From Nyssa sinensis (Eukaryota > Streptophyta > Magnoliopsida > Cornales > Nyssaceae): a DNA stretch of 64,000 bases. Each line of letters begins with the position of its first letter. Position 1 is the first letter of the stretch. A program made the translations under genes and the position numbers. The notes beneath the pieces were generated by a model, which did not search any database, was not told the origin of the DNA, and worked only from the letters and a program-made list of their open reading frames with translations. The DNA is taken from the NCBI GenBank assembly GCA_008638375.1, contig CM018048.1, positions 9,892,040-9,956,039 of the forward strand, in the 5' to 3' direction. Of this stretch, positions 13,401-21,660 are shown piece after piece.

Positions 13401-16400
13401 CCGCCGAAACTGATTTTGAAGTTTAGATATGTTGATTTTGAGTTAATTTATTATGATGTTAAGCTTGCAGAAAATCATTCAATGTTGGGTTTTCAAACTT
13501 AATACGATAATTTGTTCATATTTTTAAAATCTACCTAGTTTGAGTTTAGGTCTACTTATTTGGAGCTTGAGTCTTGTGATATAATGGGTAGATATTGATT
13601 TTTGAAGACTACGCTTATGGGTGATGATTTACAACTTCAAGTTTATGTTTGGAGCTTTGTGGATATTTTAGTGGTGATTTCATAAATCAATAAGGTATAA
13701 ATAGTGAATCATGTATTAATGGCCCTTTCTGTGTTATTTTTAGTATTATAGAAATCAGAATTGTTTTAAAATTGTTTGTTTTGTTTTATAAATTGTGGAA
13801 AGAATTGTCTTATCAACAATTGTTTACTTTTATAAATTATTAGTAATGGACTTATAATTATAGTTTTAGTTATTATCTATATTTGTTAATAACTTAGTGC
13901 AATGTTATATGCAGTAGACAGTGTAGTTAAAGGCGAAAGGCACCTTTAAGGCTCTAAGGTCCTAGATTGCCCGAAAGGCGAAGCGACAAAAAAGAGCTAG
14001 CCTGAGCAAAGCAAGGCGTTAACTTATAAAATAATCAAAAATATATATTAGACATTAAAAATTAATTTTTTCAAAGTCAAATAATGTCTTATAATTATAT
14101 TAAGTATCATTTAATACTAAAAAGTTCAACATATAGTGTGTAAGTGTCTAAGTGATGTGATAATTCTAAGTTTGGTGCTTTATTCTCAATGAATATTCAA
14201 ATTTTTGTTACCTAATCAAGTCTCATATAAAGATCTCAAAATACAAAATAATGAATGTTGATGATCTTTTCTATATGTAAAAAAACATAACAAAAAGTTG
14301 AAAGCATAAAAAATTTAAAAAAACTAATTCAAAATATAAGAAAAATAGAGAAAAAAAGATAGAGAGAAAGGAAAAAAAAAATTGAATAAAGTGGTCCCTC
14401 TTGTTGCTGTTTCTTGTTTCCTTCATAGTGATCCCAAAACTCCCAACAAAAAGCCCTAGCTTTTTGTCTTCATACAAAGATAATCAAGCTGCATGTTTAT
14501 ATTCTTGCCCTTTATTCTTTTAACTTTACTTGGACAAAATGCCAATCTACTTAAAATAAGAAATTAGCAAAGAACATGAACATTTTAAGTAAAATATGGT
14601 AACTTTAAAAAAGTTAGCGCCTTAACGCCTCTCGCCTTGTGCAACGCCTCTCGCCTAGGTATCGCCTTCTTCAATTCGTCTCACCTGGACCATAGCAAGG
14701 CGATGAGCCTTGAAAACGCCTCGCCCCATCACCTAGGCGACCGGGCGAGCGCCTTTGACAACACTGGTAGTAGATTATATTTTCTTATTAAATTAACTTT
14801 AAAATAATAGAAAATCTAAATTAATTAGTGAAACATCTTTTTAGGTGTCAAAAAATTTAAAAGAAACAATTAAAAATGCTAATATATGGTAAATTAGGTT
14901 CAAACCATATGTACTAAATGACATTTAAGAGATGTACCACTGATTTTTAAAAAAAAAATTACAGTAACGGTTTTCAATTCTCATTATGTATCAACTGATA
15001 CTCTTGATATTGTTATACTATGACAGCATTTGTTACGTATCCCGATACCACAATTTAAAACCATGGTTCTTGGTAAGTTGGAGAGAGTGTTGGTGATGGG
15101 CACCATGGTGGACCGAGTCTTAAAGAGCCCTTACAAGTTCCAGATTGGCCAATCACAAGGTCAAGAGCTAAGAAGATCAAAGAAGCGATGCAAGGATTTG
15201 TGCAATCCACTTGGGCCGAGTTTGCAAATTCATCAAGCAAGACCCCAACATTCAAGATGGGCTTGAAAGAAGAAGAACCAACTTTAATCCATGTGATACA
15301 AGCTACAGAGGGGCGGCGGCATAGCCTAGTAGTTTTGTATAGACTTTGTATTTCATTAAGTATAGGCGTGTGGGCCTATTTTATGTTTCTATGGTTGTAG
15401 GCGTTCGGGCCTATTTAATTCATTTAAGTGAGTTTCTTTTATTAGCTATAGTCGTGTAGTTTAGGATGTTTTGGGTCTGAAGATGTTCAGCCTATGTCTT
15501 TTAATTGATGTAGGCCTTATTCAGCCCTAGAGTTTCATGGAGGTTTAAAAAAAGACTTGTAGCCGCAATTTGGAGGAGTTGAACGTGAATGAAGCTTTCT
15601 TCATAGAGAATTTTCAGTTTTCTCTACTTGTTCTTGATTGAACTAAGAACTTATCAAAGGCAAACCCTTTATGGCATTCTCATCAAATCTAGGTTCTTGA
15701 AACAAGAGATCTAGATCATCTTGACTTGATTCTTGACTTTCGTGGGTAAGTTTCAATTTGATTGTGGGTTCAAGGAATTTCGATCTCAGGGATTCACATC
15801 AGTTGGTGTTATAGAAGAGTCATCAAGTGTAAATACAATCCCTCTTTTCTTTTTGTGGTGTGTTTGAAAGAAAAACAACAGAAGAATTTTTTACGGGTGG
15901 AGTGGTCAATTAGCGAGTTAAAAGGATGTTTCTTGAATTCTTTATATTTTTGGATTGTAAAACATTATACTGCCTCGAGTTGGTCTTTAGTGGAGTTTTA
16001 GAGTCATATGAGGCTTATGTAATCGGTTGAGGTGAGAGTTTGGAGTTGGTTTAGTGGTTTCTTTGTTGTTGTTTTTTTTCCTTTCCTTCCTCTTGTACAT
16101 GGGTGCACTCCCCTCTTGAGCATCTTTGAATGAATTACTTTACTTATCAAAAAGAAAGATAACATTTCAGATATGGCAAGCGATTAAACCACTAGTAAGT
16201 AAATCCAATATCCAACAACTACCCCCCATTTAAGAGAGAGTAACAACTTTACAAGCAGTAAAATATGCTCAACTTCATAGATCAAGACTTCCACTAGTTT
16301 TCATCTCCAATATTTCAGATATCTAATTGTCTTATAAAATAGTTTCACAACATTAGATTATCTGATTAATATGATAAGATGTGAAAGCATAGGCAGACCT

Positions 16401-16527
16401 TTGGGTGTGCATTGTGCCGTTTCCCCGCCTTCCAGCGCCGAATCCTCCCATCATTCAGTGTCCTAAATCTGCCCTTATAAGACCTGATCAAGGAAACTCA
16501 GGCCCATTAATCCCTCTCTGCCTAATG

Positions 16528-16571
<44 letters not shown>

Positions 16572-17163
16572 GAATGCGTGTATACATATTGGAAGATTAC
16601 AAAAGACTTAAACCTACGAATAAGATTTAATTTTGATCTTCTTGATCTTGGAAGTGACTGGTGTCGTCCGCTTATTCTTCTTCTCTTGCTTTGTAATGTG
16701 CCGCACTTGAATGAACTGTGTATAAACGGGAATTACAACCATCACACGAAAATCACTAAAATTCACACACCATGTGGCTGCCAAGAAAACAGATGACATG
16801 AAAAATAGAAGAAATGTTCTAATTTTAGCTGAGTAGAGCTTAAAGGCTCGAAATTTTTTATTGCCGTTTTTCTTTTCCCACATTCTCTCAGCAACCAAAC
16901 GGACGAAAAATAAAACGCGAGAAACCCTGACTTACAGAAAGAGGGAGGAGAGAAGAACGAGGGGCTTCTTCATTGAACAACGAAAGCTGTGAGGCATTGA
17001 AAACGGGCTTAAAGTTGGAAGAAATTATTGTGAATGCGATTGGTTTGTGAAGGAGCTGTGGAGAAGAGTGGAGGAGACGATGGGAAGATGAGAGAGAAAG
17101 TCGAGCTTTTTGCGTTGAATGAAGGACGACCAGTGATCGAAGTTCGGCGCACCATCTCTGCAT
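1398..17163 (-). CDS. Mitochondrial large-subunit ribosomal protein bL35 (L35), spliced gene
   Basis: Four coding exons on the minus strand join to a 166-residue protein: 17163-16936, 16715-16618, 16483-16399 and 1487-1398. Splice phases agree at every junction and all introns are GT-AG. Residues 1-76 look like a mitochondrial presequence: rich in Arg, Ser and Leu, with few acidic residues. The bL35 signature follows: TPVTSKIKKIKIKSY, then SSYKGRFRTLNDGRIRRWK and AGKRHNAHPKSK, ending AYAKVMKKLNFCG, the usual C-terminus of plant mitochondrial L35. The product should be imported and built into the large mitoribosomal subunit. The start is the first ATG of the presequence-bearing frame. Introns 1 and 2 are ordinary (220 and 134 bp), but intron 3 is 14,911 bp and full of transposons. 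The gene is divergent from the EML gene 8 kb away. No stop or frameshift interrupts the exons, so it is probably functional. Confidence 0.93.
2005..2283. repeat. 279-bp foldback MITE with internal tandem motif
   Basis: The left end GGGAGTTTTTTTTC pairs with the right end GAAAAAAACTCCT. The inverted similarity runs on inward through a shared block GTTTTAAAAAATAAT and a motif near TTGGCAAACCCAA. The centre repeats AAGAGTACCTTTCTAATT and its complement several times. GACTCT flanks both sides (1999-2004 and 2284-2289). A longer exact repeat, GACTCTAGCCTCCCAAT, occurs at 1876-1892 and 2284-2300, so the true insertion limits are open. Confidence 0.7.
2384..3049. mobile_element. hAT-like non-autonomous element, CGATAC word
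   Basis: A perfect 8-bp duplication CCTAGAAC flanks the element at 2376-2383 and 3050-3057. The ends are CATAGTTGTTAGTATCG and, read inward from the right, CAAGGTTGTCGAAACG. Both ends are crowded with variants of GATAC/GTATC. The interior is AT-rich without coding potential. The 8-bp duplication and CA-starting ends suggest the hAT superfamily. Confidence 0.8.
4034..5828 (+). pseudogene. LINE ORF1 remnant (DUF4283-like), interrupted
   Basis: Frame fragments read CVERLMFMRRCLVGRVGS, then FKFPSENEARGVLSAKECYF, then GLPIHLWCSEMFKALGDFC. This is the order seen in DUF4283 proteins encoded by plant LINE ORF1, thought to bind element RNA. Several stops break it. The hAT-like element at 4568-5566 splits it. 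Across the insertion the coding sense resumes with MEECFSDLGRV. The RNA-binding CCHC knuckle expected downstream was not found. Confidence 0.72.
4568..5566. mobile_element. hAT-like non-autonomous element, GGATC word
   Basis: Ends are CATGGTTGTTAAAATC on the left and, read inward from the right, CAAGGTTGTTAAAATC (15 of 16 identical). Flanks ATGGAGGT (4560-4567) and ATGGAAGA (5567-5574) agree at six of eight positions, an aged 8-bp duplication. GGATC/GATCC words cluster near both ends. It interrupts the LINE ORF1 and therefore arrived after the LINE. The middle has a CT/CA microsatellite near 5011-5056. Confidence 0.8.
7375..10690 (+). pseudogene. LINE ORF2 remnant: endonuclease, RT, zinc knuckle
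   Basis: The endonuclease start IVSWNVRGVNDLDK lies near 7381. The endonuclease motif IGGDFNVVRFPLGRRG lies near 7775. The reverse transcriptase is seen as ISLVGGVYKLMAKVLSLLLK near 8890, GFQSAFVAGRQILDAV near 8970, HLSPLLFILVREALSR near 9275 and LLFVDDTVICF near 9402. The zf-RVT region reads KAPLKVAFFVWSASLDTVL, then MCYPNVENVSHLLLHCTV near 10418. Multiple frameshifts and in-frame stops make it inactive. Catalytic Asp-Asp of the RT is kept, but the usual FADD reads FVDD. Confidence 0.88.
10931..11689. other. Intronic DNA without a recognised feature
   Basis: AT-rich sequence inside intron 3 of the L35 gene, between two LINE copies. I see no coding or structured element. Confidence 0.5.
11690..12600 (-). 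mobile_element. LINE reverse-transcriptase fragment
   Basis: Minus-strand reading gives SVVRRDVMEVFSYFHLNG and SFIVLVPKKEGTKNIKNFRP followed by INLVESLYK near 12383-12189, then FGEKWLRWVEMCI and FSVLVNGFSVGFFRSSRVLR near 11920-11747. This is the order of the L1-like RT palm. It is a fragment with frame breaks and no endonuclease or zinc knuckle. Confidence 0.8.
12625..12892 (+). mobile_element. Possible solo LTR
   Basis: A promoter-like stretch with GATATAAATACAAG, a run ending in CTCTTCTTGTAAAGTG, and a CT-rich leader resembles the U3-R-U5 layout of a Copia LTR. It starts near TGTTGCAAG. I could not define a flanking duplication or a clean CA end, so the limits are approximate. Confidence 0.35.
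13136..15065. mobile_element. hAT-like element, GGCCGTTAC word, with nested element
   Basis: A perfect 8-bp duplication GTTCTTGG flanks it (13128-13135 and 15066-15073). The ends are CATGGAAT and, inward from the right, CATGGTTT, so the inverted ends are short. The left end repeats GGCCGTTAC/GGCCATTAC about eight times between 13145 and 13325. The right end has related GTAACGG, GATAC and CGTATC words. No coding potential was recognised. A second hAT-like element lies inside at 13919-14766, so this one is older. Confidence 0.75.
13919..14766. mobile_element. hAT-like element, AGGCGAAAGGC word, copy 1
   Basis: The ends are CAGTGTAGTTAAAGGCG and, inward from the right, CAGTGTTGTCAAAGGCG (15 of 17). 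Flanks GCAGTAGA (13911-13918) and GTAGTAGA (14767-14774) match at seven of eight positions. AGGCG/CGCCT words crowd both ends. A second copy of the same family is at 39788-40711. Confidence 0.85.
15074..15830 (+). mobile_element. Ty3/gypsy retrotransposon remnant
   Basis: The frame near 15144 reads PITRSRAKKIKEAMQGFVQS, the element C-terminal motif (G-P-x-T-R-x-R-A-K) seen at the end of many plant gypsy polyproteins. It ends around 15310. Non-coding sequence to about 15790 looks like LTR and leader. It closes with TTGGTGTTATAGAAG, a degraded match to the initiator-Met tRNA primer site. The 5' part of the element is missing. Confidence 0.6.
15830..16160 (+). mobile_element. LINE 3' end fragment
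   Basis: Encodes a short ORF2 C-terminal piece, SISELKGCFLNSLYFW, followed by the tail sequence CTTGTACATGGGTGCACTCC shared with the other LINE 3' ends here. Confidence 0.65.
16399..16483 (-). CDS. bL35m exon 3
   Basis: Completes the split serine codon and encodes SYKGRFRTLNDGRIRRWK and AGKRHNAHPK, the most conserved bL35 block. The acceptor is GATCAG and the donor is GTCTGC. The donor opens the 14.9-kb intron 3 and is weaker than consensus. Confidence 0.92.
16530..16572. repeat. (CA)n(TA)n microsatellite in L35 intron 2
   Basis: An uninterrupted CA run passes into a TA run. It occupies about a third of the 134-bp intron 2 of the L35 gene, close to the exon 2 donor. Confidence 0.9.
16618..16715 (-). 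CDS. bL35m exon 2
   Basis: Encodes FIQVRHITKQEKKNKRTT followed by the basic start of the bL35 core. The acceptor is TACACAG and the donor is GTAGGT, splitting the codon of a serine (phase 2). The acceptor is the least certain boundary of the gene, but it is the one that restores phase with exon 1. Confidence 0.85.
16936..17163 (-). CDS. bL35m exon 1 (presequence)
   Basis: Encodes residues 1-76, starting MQRWCAELRSLVVLHS and containing the presequence-like run SSHRLLHSSPQLLHK. The donor GTAAGT follows directly at 16935, in phase 0. A longer read-through frame continues past the donor, but it has no family similarity. Confidence 0.85.
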
Positions 17164-17454
17164 TGTTTTGGCTTCGAAATGGTGTTCTTCTTTGCAAGAC
17201 CTAACTCACAGATGCTTTCTTCCTTTCTGAAATTGTTGGGTTTGGCATCGGCCCTATCGGGGCGACGGTCCTGGCCCGGGCCCGGGTCCGGGAACATTGA
17301 ACCTCCCCCTTTTCAATTAATGAAAATTAAATCTTAATCTTATGAGTGATGCTACGTAAATATAATGAGTTTTTCACCCCTTTTTTTACTTTTATATTTT
17401 AGACACAAGATTGTTTGTAGGATATACAAATGCAGTGATGGAGGAAGGGACAAA
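17164..17454 (-). promoter_or_regulatory. Probable promoter and 5' leader of the L35 gene
   Basis: This stretch lies immediately upstream of the L35 start codon. It holds a GC-rich, partly palindromic segment near 17270-17295 built from GGCCCGGG units, unlike its AT-rich surroundings. No TATA box was assigned. The promoter role is inferred from position only. Confidence 0.35.
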
Positions 17455-17650
17455 TAGAGGTGACAAATGTTATATAAATTCGTCAAACCGTTCTAACTTG
17501 CTCACTATCAACCCGTCCTAACCTGCCCATTTAGTTAGCGGGTCATAAATAGGTTGGGTAATAAGGAACCCGTCAATTTAGCAGGTCAATACGAATTGAA
17601 TACGGGTGTTTGACGGATTGGGAATGAAAAATAATAAAATAGTATAAGAA

Positions 17651-17681
<31 letters not shown>

Positions 17682-18204
17682 TTATATTTATATCTCCATT
17701 TGGGAAAGAACAAAATACTAAAACATATACAATAGATTATAAAACAAAATTAATATTTAGATAATATAATTCAACATCACTATATATATAAACAAAACAC
17801 AAACCAAAAACTTGTGATTCAAAATAAGTTAAATAGGTCTTCGCTAGGAACTTCGAATACCGTTTTTTTCCATAAGCAATTATTGGCATATACAAACCAC
17901 ATCAAAGATATATATGTACAAAAATATGAATTCATCTTATTAGTCTATATTAATTATCATGAAAAAAATAAAATTTCTTATCACTACTTAAATACATAAA
18001 AAAATTAATTACATATATATATATATATAACGGTATATACATTGTAGTGCTCCACTAGTAGACACAATTTTAATTTTTTTTTTCTTTTGTTTCCAATAAA
18101 AGTCATTCATCCCAGAGAATTTTATGGTAGAAACAAAAGAAATTTATGTATTGACAGTAATTGAAAGTTCTTTTTTTCATTATGAAATATCAGTGAATGA
18201 CGTT

Positions 18205-18985
18205 CATTTAGTCTAGCTTCACTTTGATATCTTCTCAAACACAGCAGCTTTTAGCTTCAATGTTGTCCAACAAAGAGTTCACTGAGAATTATATAAAGAC
18301 AAACAGAGAAAGGCTAAGGAAGAGATACCAAATGATCATTGATGGCTTGAAAAATGCCGGTATCGCATGTCTAAGAGGGAATGCTGGCTTGTTTTGCTGG
18401 ATGGATTTGAGCCCATTGATGGAGAACCCTACCAAGGAGAGTTAGGGATGGCAAAAAGCCCAGCCCAGCCCCACCCCTAATGGGACGGGTATGGGGTGCC
18501 TATAAACGGGGTCGGGGTGGGGCTTTTAAAACCCTGTCGGGGTCGGGGCGGGGTCGGGGAATGGTCACCCCGCCCCACCCCGTTTATATATTAAATTTTT
18601 TAATTTTTTTTATATATATTATATTTATAAATAAATAATCTTATATAAAATTAATTTTAAGATTTTTTATATTACACTTATATAAATATATTTTTTTATA
18701 TTATTTATTTTGAAAAAATAAATTTATTTATTTATTAAAATAAAAATTTTAACTTTAAAAAAAAATATATAACGGGGTTCAGGGCGGGGCGGGGCGGGGT
18801 CGGAGGAAGAAAAGATAAATGGGGTCGGGGTTGGGGAAGGGTCACCCCGCCCCGAACCCGCCCCGTTGCCAATTCCTAGGGAGAGTGAATTGGCTCTGGG
18901 GAACTCAATAGTGCATGAAGTGAAGCTAAATATATCTCCAGGCTCATCTTGCCATTGCTGGTTCAGGGTGTGCTTTGTTTCCAAT
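18205..18985 (+). pseudogene. ACC synthase (ACS) gene fragment
   Basis: The first part reads SSQTQQLLASMLSNKEF, NYIKTNRERLRKRYQMIIDG, GLKNAGIACLRGNAGLFCWM and DLSPLME, matching the C-terminal third of 1-aminocyclopropane-1-carboxylate synthase, the PLP enzyme of ethylene synthesis. A 436-bp hAT MITE interrupts it after KES. Coding resumes as [20 protein letters not shown] and then WFRVCF. Removing the MITE and one copy of its duplication keeps the reading frame. The usual CSEPGWFRVCF motif has lost about four residues here. The catalytic-lysine region and everything N-terminal are absent, and no start codon or promoter is seen, so it cannot make an enzyme. Confidence 0.85.
18443..18878. mobile_element. 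hAT MITE inside the ACS fragment
   Basis: The ends are TAGGGATGGCAA and, inward from the right, TAGGAATTGGCAA. Flanks AGGAGAGT (18435-18442) and GGGAGAGT (18879-18886) match at seven of eight positions. GGGGCGGG and CCCCGCCCC words fill both ends around a very AT-rich core. TAGGGATGGCAA is a familiar plant hAT terminus. Confidence 0.88.
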
Positions 18986-20247
18986 AAATTTTTTTTTTAA
19001 TGTGTATTCACAAAAATTTTAATAGAGAAACGTGATAAATTTTGTTAGTCATATTACTTGATTGAGATGTAATAATCTTGGGTAGTGTTTTATTTCTAAA
19101 AAAAAATTGGGTAGCGGCTCAAATTCGGATTGACCCGACCCATTTATGACCCGACCCGCATTTGACCCAATCAATGCGAGTCAAATATGGGTTCAACCTG
19201 TTTATGACCGACCCGTTTACAACCCGCCTAACCCGCCCGTTTTGCCAGGCCTAGGGGCAAAGGAAGTCATGACCCGAAAAGAAATTGGAAATAATATTTT
19301 CTTTTTAATCCTTATTTTGTTAGAATTTAAAAAAAAAAAAAGAATTGGTCCCTATTTTTTTATATATTTATCAGAGTTTTCATGAATTTTAACACTTACC
19401 ATTTCGCTTCTACTAGTCAATTTTTGGATCTAACACATACATTTATTATAGTGGATTTTATTATCTTATGTCTAGAAATAAAAAAATAAAGTTTAAAAAA
19501 AATACTAAGCCTTTTCTATTATTATTTTGTAATTTTTAGATATCATGTCAAACTAACTTAATATTATAAATTATTGATTAATCCAAGACCAATTATTTTA
19601 TGCCAATGAACAAGGCTCACTTGTTGAAAAAATACATTGACAAATTGCAAAGACTTTTATTATCAACCAAATTTCAAAAATATACATTGATTTATTTTTC
19701 TGAGATGAAAGGAAAATTTTAAGTACCATCCTTGATAATGGATTATAAATCTTTCTTTATTTTTTTCATGCAGCCCAAATAGCTAAAGACTATATCTACA
19801 TGACAACATGGGATCATCGAAAGGCTCAAGAGTTATTTTGATGGAGCAATTGGAGTACTTGTTGTGTAATGATCTAGCATTGCAAAAAATTGAAAGAGTA
19901 GCCTTATGATAAACGATAGTAGTTTGCAGTAGAGAGGGGGAAGAAAAAACAATGTCTAGTCTGTGCCTGGTTGATGAAACTTCTAGTTCTAGTGTGGGGA
20001 AAGCCTTGAGACAGTGGATCATCTTGTTTGGAAGGACTCCCCTTTAGGTTTTGATTTTGAAGAAGGCAATCCAGTTTTCTTTAAAGAATGATTTAAAGGT
20101 TGGGTTTTAGAGGCACCTGATCAGTTTACTTCCCCATCCTCCATTGCAATTCTATAGTTGTTATGGCTTGCGCGTAATAGAGCTGCTTGGTGTGCACATC
20201 CTGCTCTAATGTCATTTCCATGTTTTTCAAAGGCTCAATCAAACGAA

Positions 20248-20494
20248 AAAAAAAATAGGGGGCTTGAATTTTTTGGGGGAGAAATTTTAGAGGAAATTTT
20301 TTTTTTTAAATTGTTAAAAAAAATTATATGTAATTTTTTTTGCTCAAAGAAGAAGATTATAGGGAGAAATTTTTTTTCTCAAAATGGAAAAAAATTTCAT
20401 GTAAAAAAAAATTATTTCTCAAAGAGGGAGATGATGGCAAAGAAAAATAACAAGTTTGTATTTTCTTTCCTTATTTTTAGATTTTCTTGATTAC
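20248..20494. repeat. Possible 247-bp insertion with 8-bp flank repeat
   Basis: CAAACGAA occurs on both sides (20240-20247 and 20495-20502). The interior repeats GAGAAATTTTT-like motifs. The ends do not form a clear inverted repeat, so the call is weak. Confidence 0.3.
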
Positions 20495-21299
20495 CAAACG
20501 AAGCTTAAATGAGAAAATTTTCAAGAAAACATAAAAAAATCATCAAATAAATGGCAATAAGAAAAAAAACCCTAACCCAATATAGACTTTGGGATGAGAA
20601 ATGAGAGAAATATGAGTAAAGATCGGACTAGACTAAGATTTTTGGGGTGGACTGGTTTAAAAATTGCCAAAATTTTACATATATAAATTTTTTTGTTCAG
20701 ATTTTGAGAGGCTATAGCCCACCGCAATTCTTATAATGGTTCTGCCTTTGGGCTCAACATTTTAAAGAAGATTTTAATGGAGCTTGGGAATAGGAATGCC
20801 CCAAAAGTTGTCATGGGGTTGATCTTCTATGAGCCAAACCAAAGAATCCTGGATAAAGGAAGTGATAACTTTTTTGCCCCATCGGGTTTGCTGGCAGAGT
20901 CCAAGCATTCCTATAAGCCATGCATGGCTTGGGATAAAGATAAAAGGATTTTGTGAAATAGTTTTTATGACAGATTGCTTGATTCTTCTTCAATATTTAT
21001 CTAACCCATTTTCCTCCTATTAAGTATAGGGATTTTGGTGAAAGGCCCACAAATATGTTATTAATCAGGGTGGGTCCAAGTCCCTTCTTCTTAACTCCAA
21101 AGGTTTCTCAATATTTATATGACTAAAATACCATTTACAATGTAAAATCAACTATCTTTGCAACTTCCTTCCGTAAATCAAGGAAGGATTTCAAGAAAGC
21201 TTTTTTCAATTTTAAAATTCAATAACTTACAAATCATAAGTCCATTTTTAATAAAATTTATATATTTAGAGTTTAAAAATCGAGATCTACCAAACAAAA

Positions 21300-21660
21300 T
21301 TCATATTGCATATAAAATAATGAAAAAAAATCACTATGAAACAGTGAAATTCCAATCTAGAGAAATGGTGAAATATAACAGTTTCGAGGAGATAGAAAAA
21401 TTTAACTATTTTAAAGAGATAGTTAAATTTCACTGTCATGTTTTTCAATTTTTTATTTTTATTTTTGATGAAGTGGAACTCTTTCACCTATTAAATTTCG
21501 AATGCATAACTCATTTGAAAGAATAAATTTGTTGCAGAGATATAAATATGATCAACTAATAATGAAATTTCCCTCTCCAAGAAAATAGTGAAATTTCACT
21601 ATTTACCTTTCACTATTTCCCTGGACAATGAAATTTCATTGTTTTTGTTTTGCCAATTCA
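21300..21660. repeat. Cluster of GTGAAATTTCAC-type words
   Basis: The near-palindromic word GTGAAATTTCAC and variants recur about ten times on both strands, for example ATAGTGAAATTTCACTAT near 21585. The layout resembles the word-rich ends of the hAT-like elements here, but I could not find ends or a flanking duplication. Confidence 0.5.

Larger units (their letters stand above)
17455..19253. mobile_element. hAT-like element carrying an ACC synthase fragment
   Basis: The ends are TAGAGGTGACAAATG and, inward from the right, TAGGCCTGGCAAAAC (11 of 15). The flanks GGGACAAA (17447-17454) and GGGGCAAA (19254-19261) match at seven of eight positions. TAG-starting ends and an 8-bp duplication are hAT hallmarks. 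Subterminal words of the type AACCCG, GGGTCA and GACCC repeat at both ends, as expected for transposase binding sites. Between them lies part of an ACC synthase gene (18205-18985), itself interrupted by a smaller hAT MITE. No transposase is present. The simplest reading is a Pack-type (gene-capturing) hAT element. A pre-existing pseudogene flanked by chance ends is less likely. Confidence 0.72.

Noticed and set aside
16405..16611. Plus-strand open frame over L35 exon 3
   Set aside because: Antisense to a confirmed exon and running through the CA/TA microsatellite.
17025..17297. Overlapping minus-strand frames upstream of L35 exon 1
   Set aside because: Out of frame with the L35 presequence and reaching into the GC-rich promoter.
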